A stretch of DNA of 51,794 nucleotides from the IMG/VR virus record IMGVR_UViG_3300025000_002018, positions 1 through 51,794 of that record; one strand, given 5' to 3'. Shown one piece after another: positions 22,755 through 32,091 of this stretch. The translations under genes were made by a program, and so were the position numbers. The stretch is from a virus. Positions within the stretch are counted from its first letter, which is position 1. The number at the start of each line of letters is the position of its first letter. The notes below the pieces were generated by a model. The model searched no databases, was not told the origin of the DNA, and was given only the letters and a program-made list of their open reading frames with translations.

Positions 22755-25532
22755 ATGATAAGTAAAGAAGATGTTCTAAAATTAAAAAAAGCTATAGATA
22801 TAATTCCATTTTATGAAAGATATTTAAAATTAAAAAGAATAGGTTCATCTTATTTTGCAAGATGTCCATTTGGAAAACATACAGATTCGACACCAAGTTT
22901 TTCTATTTTACCAGAAAAAAATGGTATATTTAAATGCTTTGGATGTTTGCCAGAATATCAAGAAGTAAGAACGGAAAATGGAATTAAAAAAATAAAAGAT
23001 ATTGTTATTGGAGAAAACATCTATACTTTAGATGGAAATTTAACAAAAATAATAAATAAAAAAAATCATAAATCTGAATATAATATTATAAAAATTAAAA
23101 CAGCTAATTCTTATGAATATTCTTATTATACAGCCAATCATAACATGTTTTATATTTCAAAAGAACAAGCCGTAAATTCTTTACCTTTTTTAAGAAATGA
23201 AAATGATAGAGACAATTTAAAGTTTTATAAAAGAATGAAAAAAAGAGATGATAAATATAAATTAAATATTGAACAAGGATTTGCTGAAAATATTAAATAT
23301 GAAGACTATTTTATATACCCATCTACAAGAGAAGAATTAAAAAAAGATGGTATTTCTTTTAAAAATTTAAAAACAAAAGATATAAAAGAAATACCATTAA
23401 ATGAAGATATTATGTGGTTATTTGGGTTATATATTGCAGAAGGAAGCGTATATAGAGGTGGTGTTAAATGGTCTTTACATATAAAAGAGATTGACTATGC
23501 TCTTAGAATTAAAGATATATTAAAAAAATATTTAAATTTAGAAGCATCAATATATAAATATGACAATAAGCCTAATTCTTTAGAAATTGGATGCTCTAAA
23601 ACAGATTTAGAATTAATTTTCTCTAATTTATTCGGCAATGGCTCAATAAATAAAAAATATCCATATTATTTTAATTATTTATCTTTAAATCTAAGAGCAT
23701 CTTTATTTAAAGGAATGTTTGATGGAGATGGATGTTATTCTAATAATAAATATACTACTATTAGCCCAATATTAAAAGATTTATTTTTTGACTTAAGTAT
23801 AAGTTTAAATAAGATACCTAGTATTTATTCTTATACTAATGAGAATAAACAAACATCATATCTTATTTATATTAAAAATAGAGAATCAGTAAAATCATTT
23901 TTTTATTATATTAATGAAATAAAATATTTATTTTTACAAATAACCGATATTAATAAAATAGATAAATGTAATAATGATGTTTATGATATAACTGTATCTC
24001 ACTATTCTCATTCATTTTTATCAAAATATTTTATTGTTGGAAATTGTGGAACAAGCGGAGATGTAATATCTTTTTATCAAAGAATAGAAAATCTTTCATT
24101 CTTTGATGCAGTAATACAACTTGCAAAAGATTATAATGTTGAAATAAAAATAAATAAAGAATTAAAACAAGAATATGCTAAAAAGAATTTATTATATAAA
24201 TTTAATAAACATGTTTTAGATATTTACAGAAATAATTTAAGATATAATACTTCTGCGTTAAAATATCTCATAGAGGAGAGAAAAATATCTTTAGATATGA
24301 TTAAATCATTTAAGATAGGAACAACCCTTAATGACGACTTACATATCGTATTATTTAAATATAAAAGTATTCTTGAAGAATTAAAATTAATTACAGAAAA
24401 AAATAATGACCATTTTAGAAATAATAGAATTATGTTCCCTTATTTGGATGAAAAATTTAATATATCTGGATTTAATTCAAGAGCTATTAATGAAGATAAT
24501 ATAAAATATTTAACATCTAAAACATCACCTATATTTGATAAAAATAGGGCTTTATATGGCATACACTTAGCTTTAAAAGAAATAATGGAAAGAGCTGCTG
24601 TTATTTTAGTTGAAGGTCAATTTGATTGTATAAGATGTCATCAAGAAGGTATCAAAAATTGTGTTGCTGCATCTGGACTTGCTTTATCAGAAGAACAAGT
24701 AAAATTTTTAAATAAATATGTTAAAACATATTTTATTTGTTTTGATAATGATGAAGCAGGGAATGAACAATTAGAAGCAACATATATTCAAATAAATAAA
24801 ATTAATCCATATGCAAGGGTTAGAATTATAGAATTACCTAAGCCTATAGGTAAGAAAAAAATGGATTTGGATGAGTATTTATTAAATAATGATAAGTCTG
24901 AATTTCTTAAAATTGCATTAGCATCTAAAAATTATAATGAATATTTTATAGAGAAAGTATTAAAAGATGTTAATTATAAGACAATTGAAGAAAAGAAAAA
25001 ATATGTTTATATCTTAAAAGATAGATTACTTAGTATAAGTTCTATTATTGATAGAAATCAATATATCTCTATGGTAGCTAATAAGTTAGAAATACCAGAA
25101 ATTGATATACATAATATTTTAAAAAATAAAGAAAAATATGATAATAAACAGAAAAATTCTGATAAAATTAAAAAAATAGAAAAAAGAAATATATCTGCTC
25201 AAAAATATCTTATTTCTTTATTATTTTCAGAACATAATCCTTACGATATATTAAAAATATTTGAAGAATTAGATATATATAAGCATTTTGAACCAATGTA
25301 TTATAATATTTTTAAATATATTGAAAAACAATGGTTGCAATCTAATGGGATAGATGATATAATAGATAATGTAACAATGAATTTTAAATCAGATGAATCA
25401 AAACAAGCGGTTATAGATATTCTATTTAAATCAAATGAATTAAATTATTATGATAATGATGAAATAAAAATATTTATAGAAGACCAAATAAGTACATTAG
25501 AAGAGTCTGAAGAAGAGAAAGAACATGAGTAA
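22755..25532 (+). CDS. dnaG: DnaG-type primase with intein in the zinc finger
   Basis: Makes RNA primers. The N-terminus holds the zinc-binding domain (ARCPFG then FKCFGC), interrupted after FKCFG by a 367-residue intein (22944-24044) and resuming with CGTSGDVISFYQRIENLSF. The catalytic core has the RNA-polymerase domain and TOPRIM (ILVEGQFDCIRC, CFDNDEAGNEQ). The C-terminal roughly 150 residues resemble the helicase-interaction region. After splicing the protein would be about 558 residues, normal for DnaG. The start is the ATG at 22755 with GGAAG upstream. Without splicing the zinc finger cannot form. Confidence 0.95.
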   Translation: MISKEDVLKLKKAIDIIPFYERYLKLKRIGSSYFARCPFGKHTDSTPSFSILPEKNGIFKCFGCLPEYQEVRTENGIKKIKDIVIGENIYTLDGNLTKIINKKNHKSEYNIIKIKTANSYEYSYYTANHNMFYISKEQAVNSLPFLRNENDRDNLKFYKRMKKRDDKYKLNIEQGFAENIKYEDYFIYPSTREELKKDGISFKNLKTKDIKEIPLNEDIMWLFGLYIAEGSVYRGGVKWSLHIKEIDYALRIKDILKKYLNLEASIYKYDNKPNSLEIGCSKTDLELIFSNLFGNGSINKKYPYYFNYLSLNLRASLFKGMFDGDGCYSNNKYTTISPILKDLFFDLSISLNKIPSIYSYTNENKQTSYLIYIKNRESVKSFFYYINEIKYLFLQITDINKIDKCNNDVYDITVSHYSHSFLSKYFIVGNCGTSGDVISFYQRIENLSFFDAVIQLAKDYNVEIKINKELKQEYAKKNLLYKFNKHVLDIYRNNLRYNTSALKYLIEERKISLDMIKSFKIGTTLNDDLHIVLFKYKSILEELKLITEKNNDHFRNNRIMFPYLDEKFNISGFNSRAINEDNIKYLTSKTSPIFDKNRALYGIHLALKEIMERAAVILVEGQFDCIRCHQEGIKNCVAASGLALSEEQVKFLNKYVKTYFICFDNDEAGNEQLEATYIQINKINPYARVRIIELPKPIGKKKMDLDEYLLNNDKSEFLKIALASKNYNEYFIEKVLKDVNYKTIEEKKKYVYILKDRLLSISSIIDRNQYISMVANKLEIPEIDIHNILKNKEKYDNKQKNSDKIKKIEKRNISAQKYLISLLFSEHNPYDILKIFEELDIYKHFEPMYYNIFKYIEKQWLQSNGIDDIIDNVTMNFKSDESKQAVIDILFKSNELNYYDNDEIKIFIEDQISTLEESEEEKEHE
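22944..24044 (+). mobile_element. intein with LAGLIDADG endonuclease in dnaG
   Basis: In-frame insertion of 367 codons. It begins with Cys (CLPEYQEV, block A) and contains TANHNMF (block B-like). It carries two LAGLIDADG-type motifs, LFGLYIAEG and LFKGMFDGDG, of a homing endonuclease. It ends HSFLSKYFIVGN followed by extein Cys. The penultimate residue is Gly, not the usual His before the terminal Asn. The insertion site is the second cysteine pair of the primase zinc ribbon, between FKCFG and CGTSGD. Confidence 0.93.
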
Positions 25533-26241
25533 TATAATAGGACAAAAATTTGAAAGATTAGAAGTTTTATCTAAATCTTATAGAAATAAAAATAGCATTC
25601 AATATTATGAATGTAAGTGTGATTGTGGTAATATTATAAATACAAGAAAATATTGTTTAATATCTGGAAGTACAAAATCATGTGGATGTTTACATAAAGA
25701 AAAAGTATCAACTCACAATATAACAAAAACTAGATTTTATAGAATATGGCAAAATATTAAAACTAGATGTTTAAATAAAAATCATACATATTATAAAAAT
25801 TATGGAGAACGTGGTATAAATATTTGTGATAGATGGCTAAATTTTGATAAATTTAAAGAAGATATGTATGATAGTTATTTAGAATATGTAAAAGATTTTG
25901 GAGAAAAAGATACAAGTATTGATAGAGAAAATAATAATTTAGGATATTCAAAAGATAATTGTAAATGGTCTACTTGTGAAGAACAGGCAAGCAATAGAAG
26001 AGAAATAAATTGGGATAAAGCAAAATTTAAAAACCAAAAATTATTTAAAGCTATTTCTCCAGAAGGTATAGAATATATTGAAATAAATCAAAGAAAATTT
26101 GCAAGAGAATATGAATTAGATAGTAATAGGGTAAATAGTTGTTTAAATAATCATCAAAAAACTCATAATAATTGGAAATTTAAATATTTATCAGATGATG
26201 AAATAAATAATTTTTTGGTATTAAAACAAGATGAAGTGTGA
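25525..26241 (+). CDS. HNH-like putative homing endonuclease, copy 4 (longest)
   Basis: A 238-residue paralogue with all three modules: N-terminal IIGQKFERLEVLS with CKCDCG and SCGCL; nuclease-like core TRFYRIWQNIKTRC, KNYGERGINICDRW, SIDRENNNLGYSKDNCKW; and C-terminal KAISPEGIEYIEINQRKFAREYEL. It is inserted directly after primase, overlapping its stop by eight bases, while the primase itself carries an intein. Confidence 0.75.
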   Translation: MSNIIGQKFERLEVLSKSYRNKNSIQYYECKCDCGNIINTRKYCLISGSTKSCGCLHKEKVSTHNITKTRFYRIWQNIKTRCLNKNHTYYKNYGERGINICDRWLNFDKFKEDMYDSYLEYVKDFGEKDTSIDRENNNLGYSKDNCKWSTCEEQASNRREINWDKAKFKNQKLFKAISPEGIEYIEINQRKFAREYELDSNRVNSCLNNHQKTHNNWKFKYLSDDEINNFLVLKQDEV

Positions 26242-26404
26242 TTCTTGTAAAAAGAGAACTATTTTTGCTGGTGCTTCTTTAACACAATGGTCTTGTAAAA
26301 TATGTGGAAAAGAATATTGGGCTGGCAATAATAATCCTCCATCCATATGTAAGAAATGTAGTTATAAATATAAAAAATGTGAAAGATGCGAAAGCAAAAT
26401 TTAG
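26231..26404 (+). CDS. small four-CxxC zinc protein (57 aa)
   Basis: A 57-residue protein with four C-x2-C pairs (CDSC, CKIC, CKKC, CERC), enough to bind two zinc ions as a double ribbon. It overlaps the end of the homing endonuclease gene and ends nine bases before the helicase start. It stops at TAG, which supports a standard code. Possible nucleic acid-binding accessory of the replisome; the family is not recognised. Confidence 0.7.
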   Translation: MKCDSCKKRTIFAGASLTQWSCKICGKEYWAGNNNPPSICKKCSYKYKKCERCESKI

Positions 26405-26413
26405 GAGCAAATA

Positions 26414-28108
26414 ATGTCGATAAGACTTACAGAAGAACAAGAAAATATATTAGATACATTAGATAATGAACAAAAATATGTTATTATAAACGCATTATCT
26501 GGTACAGGTAAAACAAGTACAACAATAAAACTTATAGAAAAAATATTAGATGAAAATCCTGATGCTAAAATATTATATACTTGTTTTAATACTATCATTT
26601 TAAATGAAGGTAAAGAAAAGTTTAAAAAATTAGGATTAAAAGTAGAAAGTAGAACTGCGCATTCTTTAGCATTAGGAGAATTAAAGAAGATAAGAAATGT
26701 TGAAGTTATACAATATTTAGATTATGAATTTTTTAAGAAAAATAAAAAAGATAGAAAATCTACTTTTATTGGTGTAAAACATCTTATTGATGAATATTGT
26801 CATTCTAATTCAAATATGGAAAATTTTAAAAAAGAAGCATTTAATTCTTGGTACAATGATGAAGATAAAACTCCATATGTTGAAGAAGACATTGAAGATT
26901 TTGAAGTTATATATAATAAATTAATGGATGAAGATAAATTCTTACATGAAATGTATTTAAAAGAATATGCTTTATTGAGTATGGTAATAGATAGATTTGA
27001 TTATGTATTTATAGATGAAGCGCAAGACCTTGACCGTTCAATGTTATCTATTATAAGAAAACTTGATGTTAAAAAGATTTATTTATTTGGAGATGTTAAT
27101 CAAAATATATATTCAAGTTTTAGAAATACAGTAAATGCCTTAGATATTTTAAGAGAAAATCAAGGTGGTAATGTTTATCCTCTTACAAAATCTTTTAGGT
27201 TTCATGACGATATAGCCAAGATAGCAAATTCTATTTTAGTAGATAGAAAAGGTTCTACAGTATCTTTAAAAGGGAATGGACCAAGAAGAGATATTGCTAT
27301 TGATATGACTAAAAAGACAGTCTTATTTAGAAGTAATTTTGGTATTTTAACATGGGCTTGTGCTTTATTAAGAGTAGAAAGAAATGCAAAAATAAAATTT
27401 AATGGAATAGTAAATGGTAAATCTACAAAAACATTTGTTGAATTATTTTATGATTTTATTTCTTTATTAAAACTTATGGCTCAAGAAAAAAGAGATAGAT
27501 ACTTTGAATCTGAATTAGATACCCATTTTTATATAAGCGTTCCAAGTCCTAAAGTATTAAAAATGAAAAAAATAGCTAAAGAAGAAAAAGAATCTTTAAT
27601 AAGTTATTTAAGATTTCAATGTGATAAAAATGTTAGTTTAGACCAAGATTTAGTTAATTATTTTAAATTTGCAGATTCAAACTGGACTAATTTAATAAGT
27701 AATTTAATAATGCTTGAAAAAGCTCAATTTATAAAAGACCCTAGTAATATTTATGAATTATATACAACACATAAGTGCAAAGGAATGGAATATGATAATG
27801 TTATTATAGCACCTGATTGTTGGTATAATGAAGATTATGCAAGAACTGATGAAAAATATAAAAAAGAAGCATTAAATATAATTTATACTGCTTTAACAAG
27901 AGCAAAAGAAAATTTAACTATAGAATCTCCAATTGTTAGAGAATTATGTTGCATACATGAGATAGAAGTTAATTCTGTTATTAATTTTTCTGATTATATA
28001 GATGATGAAGATGAAGAAGATAATCCATCTATTATAAGTAATACAAATAAAAATAAATGGTTATTATATGAAGATTTCTGTAGAGATAAAGCAATAGGTA
28101 TATTATAA
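26414..28108 (+). CDS. UvrD/Fbh1-like superfamily 1 helicase
   Basis: A 564-residue SF1A helicase. Motifs: INALSGTGKTSTTIK (Walker A), TCFN and RTAHSLA (Ia/Ib), YVFIDEAQDLD (Walker B), LFGDVNQNIYSSF (III), LTKSFRFHDDIA (IV), TTHKCKGMEYDNVII (V) and IIYTALTRAKENL (VI). The shape (TAHSLA, SFRFHDDIA) is closest to Fbh1/UvrD-like helicases used in recombination or repair. GGAG lies eight bases before the ATG. The gene ends the replication block; the next promoter is at 28126. Confidence 0.92.
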   Translation: MSIRLTEEQENILDTLDNEQKYVIINALSGTGKTSTTIKLIEKILDENPDAKILYTCFNTIILNEGKEKFKKLGLKVESRTAHSLALGELKKIRNVEVIQYLDYEFFKKNKKDRKSTFIGVKHLIDEYCHSNSNMENFKKEAFNSWYNDEDKTPYVEEDIEDFEVIYNKLMDEDKFLHEMYLKEYALLSMVIDRFDYVFIDEAQDLDRSMLSIIRKLDVKKIYLFGDVNQNIYSSFRNTVNALDILRENQGGNVYPLTKSFRFHDDIAKIANSILVDRKGSTVSLKGNGPRRDIAIDMTKKTVLFRSNFGILTWACALLRVERNAKIKFNGIVNGKSTKTFVELFYDFISLLKLMAQEKRDRYFESELDTHFYISVPSPKVLKMKKIAKEEKESLISYLRFQCDKNVSLDQDLVNYFKFADSNWTNLISNLIMLEKAQFIKDPSNIYELYTTHKCKGMEYDNVIIAPDCWYNEDYARTDEKYKKEALNIIYTALTRAKENLTIESPIVRELCCIHEIEVNSVINFSDYIDDEDEEDNPSIISNTNKNKWLLYEDFCRDKAIGIL

Positions 28109-28125
28109 TGGAAAGCAAGAATGTA

Positions 28126-28154
28126 TTGATTTATATATTAAAATATGTTATAAT
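28126..28154 (+). promoter_or_regulatory. sigma70-type promoter for the glycan cassette
   Basis: -35 TTGATT, 17-base spacer, -10 TATAAT preceded by ATGT. It lies 30 bases before the epimerase ATG (site AAGG) and starts the roughly 9-kb surface-glycan cassette. Confidence 0.85.
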
Positions 28155-28183
28155 AATATAAATATTAAAAAAGGTAAACTTAT

Positions 28184-29155
28184 ATGAAATTTTTAAAACA
28201 TAATGATAAAATATTAATTACTGGAGGAGCTGGGTTTATAGGGTCTCATTTAGTAGATGTCCTTATAACTAATGGTTATAAAGTTGTTGTTGTAGATAAT
28301 TTATCTAATAGTAATATTAATAATATAAAACACAATTTAAATAATCCAAATTTTATGTTTTATAATGATGATATTACCAATTTAAACATATTAAATAAAA
28401 TTTTTAAAGAAGAAAATCCAAAAATTATATTTCATTTAGCTGCTAATTCAGATATTGCAAAAAGTCATTATAATCCAGGAATTGATTTTAAAGATACATT
28501 ATTAACTACTTATAATATTTTAAATGCCATGAAAAATAATAGTATTTATAAAATCGTATTTGCATCTACTTCAGCGGTTTATGGAGAATTAAAAGGCAAA
28601 CTGTCTGAAGATTCTGGTCCTCTTTTACCTACTTCTCATTATGGGGCTTCTAAATTAGCTTCCGAAGGTTTTATATCAAGTTTTGTTGAAAATTATAATA
28701 TCAAAGCTTGGATATTTAGATTTCCAAATGTTGTTGGTCCAAGAGCAACACATGGCGTAATATATGATTTTATTAATAAATTAAAATATATGCCTGAAAA
28801 TATAACAGTTTTAGGTGATGGAAATCAATATAAGCCATATTTATATGTTAGTGAATTAATAAAAGCTATATTATTTGTATTAAACAATACAAATGAAAAA
28901 ATAAATTTATATAATATAGGCAATACGACAAGAACTTATGTAAAAGATATTATAAAAATGACTATAAATGAAATGAATTTAAAACATATAACTAATATTA
29001 TTTATACTGGAGGAAGTAAAGGTTGGATTGGAGATGTATCAGAATTTGAATATTGCTTGGATAAGATACACAATCTGGGTTGGAGAGCAAGTATGACATC
29101 TGATGAAGCTGTAAGAAAAGCTATTATAGAAAATATTGGAGATTATTTAGTATGA
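28184..29155 (+). CDS. NAD-dependent sugar epimerase/dehydratase (extended SDR)
   Basis: A 323-residue extended short-chain dehydrogenase acting on nucleotide sugars. The Rossmann motif is ITGGAGFIGSHLVDVL, with VVVDNLSNS after the second strand. The catalytic STSAVYGE and HYGASKLASEG (Tyr-x3-Lys) are intact, as is RFPNVVGPR. It is closest in look to UDP-glucose 4-epimerases. Next to GDP-heptose genes it might instead act on the heptose nucleotide; the substrate cannot be read from the sequence. Confidence 0.88.
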   Translation: MKFLKHNDKILITGGAGFIGSHLVDVLITNGYKVVVVDNLSNSNINNIKHNLNNPNFMFYNDDITNLNILNKIFKEENPKIIFHLAANSDIAKSHYNPGIDFKDTLLTTYNILNAMKNNSIYKIVFASTSAVYGELKGKLSEDSGPLLPTSHYGASKLASEGFISSFVENYNIKAWIFRFPNVVGPRATHGVIYDFINKLKYMPENITVLGDGNQYKPYLYVSELIKAILFVLNNTNEKINLYNIGNTTRTYVKDIIKMTINEMNLKHITNIIYTGGSKGWIGDVSEFEYCLDKIHNLGWRASMTSDEAVRKAIIENIGDYLV

Positions 29156-29918
29156 ATTTAGAGGAGCTTAAAACCGTAGGGTTTGTTCCGCATAATTCTA
29201 TTATCAATGCAGATTGTCTTGAGGCAATGAAATATATTCAAGACAAAAGTATTGATATGATTTTATGTGATTTGCCTTATGGAACGACAGCTTGTAAATG
29301 GGATACAATCATTCCTTTTGAGCCACTTTGGGAACAATACAACAGGATTATAAAAGATAAAGGCGTAATTGTCCTAACATCACAAGGTATATTTACCGCA
29401 AAATTAATATTAAGTAATGAAAAATTTTTCAAATATAAAATTGTATGGGAAAAATCAAAATCTACTAATTTTTTAAATGCAAAAAACAACCTTTAAGAAA
29501 ACATGAAGATATTTGTGTTTTTTATAAAAATCAACCAAACTATTTTCCTCAAATGAAAGAAGGTTTGCCATATAACAAAGGAACAAGAAAAGCTCAACTA
29601 ACGGGAAGCTATGGAGATTTTAATCCAGTTCTTGTTAAAAGTGAAGGCAGTAGATACCCAACAGATATTATTTATTTTAAAACTGCTGAATCAGAAGGGG
29701 ATGTTTATCACCCCACTCAAAAACCAGTAGCCCTCTTTGAATATCTAATAAAAACATACACAAACGAAGGTGATTTGGTTCTTGATAATTGTGCAGGAAG
29801 TGGAACAACGGGTGTGGCATGCTTAAATACAAATAGAAATTATATTTTAATTGAAAAAGAAAAAGAATATATTGATATAATTAATAAAAGAATTGAGGAA
29901 AATAAATGCAACTTGTAA
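29152..29918 (+). pseudogene. DNA methyltransferase (N6-adenine/N4-cytosine, beta class) gene with a -1 frame break
   Basis: The first frame (29152-29496) has the catalytic DLPYG (DPPY-type) and CKWD. The second (to 29918) has HPTQKPVALFEYLI and NCAGSGTTG, the AdoMet-binding loop. They join in the -1 frame at A6C (29481-29487) to give 255 residues, a normal size, with QPLRKHEDICVFY at the junction. The break lies on a perfect A AAA AAC slippery heptamer followed by a zero-frame stop three codons on. GC content is visibly higher than in the neighbours, suggesting recent acquisition. It may protect phage DNA from restriction. Confidence 0.8.
29481..29487 (+). promoter_or_regulatory. slippery heptamer A AAA AAC (possible -1 frameshift site)
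   Basis: In the methyltransferase zero frame the codons are GCA AAA AAC AAC CTT TAA. A -1 slip after AAA AAC continues with CAA CCT TTA into the second half of the enzyme. No obvious stimulatory stem-loop was seen just downstream, so a missing base in the assembly is an equal explanation. Confidence 0.5.
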
Positions 29919-30610
29919 TTATAGCTGGTGGCAAAGGCACAAGACTTGGCTTAAAAGATATTCCAAAACCTATGGTGTTATTGGGTGATAAGCCTATTAT
30001 ACATCATCAAATAGACTTGGCTATAAGACATGGTATAAAAGATATAGTTATTATAGGAGGTTATTTATCCGAAGTTATTGTTGATTATTTTAAAGAGGAT
30101 ATGCCAAATGGTATAGATTTAACTATCATACAAGAATTAAAACCAATGGGAACAGCAGGAGCTTTACATTCTGCTAAATCAATATTACAAGATAGATTTA
30201 TGGTATTTTACGGTGATTTATATTTAGATTTTGATATTAATAAATTTATTGAGTTTTATGAACACATTAGAGCGTCTGCTACAATAATTGTTCAGCCAAA
30301 TGCCTATCCAGATGAAGCAGACTTATTAGAGGTGGATAATATGGTTGTAAAGAATATTTATCCAAAACCAAGAGGCAAAGATAAAGAATATAAAAATATA
30401 TCAAATGCTGCGGTTTATATATTTGATAGAGCAATACTTCATTTTATAGATTCTACAGAGCCACAAGATTTTGGCAAAGATGTGTTTCCAAGAATGTTGA
30501 ATAATGGTGTTTCAATTATAGCTTATGAGACAGATGAGATATTAAAAGATTTAGGAACTTTAGAAAAATTAGAAGGTGTTAGAAATGATTATTTCAAGAA
30601 CTCCATTTAG
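29906..30610 (+). CDS. hddC: HddC-like sugar-1-phosphate nucleotidyltransferase
   Basis: A 234-residue nucleotidyltransferase starting with the signature IIAGGKGTRLGLKDIPKPMV; GTAGALHSAKSIL and FYGDLYLDFD (metal-binding Asp) follow. In this context (GmhA and HddA next door) the likely reaction is GTP + D-glycero-alpha-D-manno-heptose 1-phosphate to GDP-heptose. Other sugars cannot be excluded. It overlaps the methyltransferase end by 13 bases and the kinase start by about 26 bases. Confidence 0.83.
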   Translation: MQLVIIAGGKGTRLGLKDIPKPMVLLGDKPIIHHQIDLAIRHGIKDIVIIGGYLSEVIVDYFKEDMPNGIDLTIIQELKPMGTAGALHSAKSILQDRFMVFYGDLYLDFDINKFIEFYEHIRASATIIVQPNAYPDEADLLEVDNMVVKNIYPKPRGKDKEYKNISNAAVYIFDRAILHFIDSTEPQDFGKDVFPRMLNNGVSIIAYETDEILKDLGTLEKLEGVRNDYFKNSI

Positions 30611-31550
30611 AATAAGTTTTGCTGGTGGCGGTAGTGATTTAAAAGAACACTATAAAAAATATGGTGGTGCTGTTTTGTCTGTCACAATAAATAAATATAT
30701 ATATCTTTCAATGCATCCTTATTTTGAAAAAGATAAATATATTCTTAAATATTCAGAAATTGAAAAAACTAATTCAGTTAATAATATTCAACATAGAATT
30801 ATTAAACAAGTTTTTAAAAATTATAATATAAAGGGAGTAGATTTTAATTCAAGTGCAGACATTCCATCTGGAACTGGATTGGGTTCTTCGTCTGCATTTA
30901 CAGCAGGATTAATAAACTTATGTAATTCATATAACAATGAAAAAATAAGCAAAGAAGATATTGCCAATGAAGCTTGCGATGTTGAGATAAACCAATTAAA
31001 TTGCCCGATAGGAAAACAAGACCAATATGCTTCAACTTATGGAGGATTAAACTTTATATTATTTAATCAAGATTGTTCTGTTACAGTTAAAAAGACTAAT
31101 ATGATTGAATGGAAAAAAGATAAATTGGAAAATAATTTATTGTTATTCTATCTTGGCAAAACAAGGTCAGCAGACAAGGTTTTAAATACATATAATAGTA
31201 ATAATAATAATTTAATAAAAATGGTTGACTTAGCATATAGTTTAAATTCATCACTAAGTAAGAATAATATAGATTCAGTTGGAGATATTCTACATACAGG
31301 ATGGATGTATAAGAAAGAGTTATCATCTGAAATAAGCAATACAGATATAGATTATTATTATAATTTAGCCATTAAAAATGGGGCAGAAGGTGGGAAACTA
31401 TTAGGTGCTGGTGGGGGAGGATTTTTATTATTTTATGTCAAAGAGGAAAATCAAGAGCGATTAAGAAATGTTTTAAGCGTTCTGAAAGAAGTAAGTTTTA
31501 AGTTTGAAGACAAAGGAGCAAGTATAATATATGATGATGACGATAGATAA
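30585..31550 (+). CDS. hddA: HddA-like D-glycero-D-manno-heptose-7-phosphate kinase (GHMP)
   Basis: A GHMP-superfamily kinase of 321 residues. The N-terminus IISRTPFRISFAGGGSDL is the HddA signature. The ATP loop is DIPSGTGLGSSSAFTAGL and the third motif is KLLGAGGGGFLLFY. CPIGKQDQYASTYGGLN is also typical. It would phosphorylate heptose 7-phosphate to the 1,7-bisphosphate. The ATG at 30585 has AAGGTG upstream. A heptose bisphosphate phosphatase (GmhB) is not in the window and would have to come from the host or elsewhere. Confidence 0.9.
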   Translation: MIISRTPFRISFAGGGSDLKEHYKKYGGAVLSVTINKYIYLSMHPYFEKDKYILKYSEIEKTNSVNNIQHRIIKQVFKNYNIKGVDFNSSADIPSGTGLGSSSAFTAGLINLCNSYNNEKISKEDIANEACDVEINQLNCPIGKQDQYASTYGGLNFILFNQDCSVTVKKTNMIEWKKDKLENNLLLFYLGKTRSADKVLNTYNSNNNNLIKMVDLAYSLNSSLSKNNIDSVGDILHTGWMYKKELSSEISNTDIDYYYNLAIKNGAEGGKLLGAGGGGFLLFYVKEENQERLRNVLSVLKEVSFKFEDKGASIIYDDDDR

Positions 31551-32091
31551 TTATTTTGACAGATTAAAAAAGACTATTGATAATATTGATAAAGAAGAGA
31601 TAAAAAATGTTGTAAATATACTTTTAAAAGCAAGGGCTAATGAAAAGCAAATATTTATAATGGGTAATGGAGGAAGTGCATCTACGGCTTCTCATTTTGC
31701 TTGTGATATAAATAAAGGTACAAAACAAAAAGATAAAAAACCGTTTAGGGTAATATGTTTAAATGATAATATACCTACAATGTTGGCTTATGCAAACGAC
31801 AGTAATTATGATAATATTTTTATAGAGCAGTTAGAAAATCTATTAAAACCAGGAGATGTCGTAATCGGAATATCTGGAAGTGGAAATTCTAATAATATTA
31901 TAAATGCAATTGGATTTTCAAATTTTTTAAAAATAACAACTGTGGGAATAACAGGCTTCGATGGGGGAATGTTAAAACAAATGAGTAAGCATTCTATTAA
32001 TACAAATATAGATGATATGCAGATTTCTGAAGACATACATATGATATTGGTTCATGTAATAATGAAAGCTATATTGAATGAAAAATTATAA
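31531..32091 (+). CDS. gmhA: GmhA-like sedoheptulose-7-phosphate isomerase (SIS domain)
   Basis: A 186-residue SIS-domain protein: IFIMGNGGSASTASHFACD, GISGSGNSNNIINAI and SEDIHMILVHVI are the GmhA motifs. It converts sedoheptulose 7-phosphate to D-glycero-D-manno-heptose 7-phosphate, the first step of nucleotide-heptose synthesis. It overlaps the kinase gene by 20 bases and the next gene by 14. Three ATGs in a row leave the exact start uncertain. Confidence 0.9.
   Translation: MMMTIDNYFDRLKKTIDNIDKEEIKNVVNILLKARANEKQIFIMGNGGSASTASHFACDINKGTKQKDKKPFRVICLNDNIPTMLAYANDSNYDNIFIEQLENLLKPGDVVIGISGSGNSNNIINAIGFSNFLKITTVGITGFDGGMLKQMSKHSINTNIDDMQISEDIHMILVHVIMKAILNEKL

Noticed and set aside
31096-31339. 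Two minus-strand open frames (70-76 codons) inside the hddA gene.
   Set aside because: Antisense shadows of a clearly conserved GHMP kinase gene; poly-Tyr/Leu composition and no start signals.
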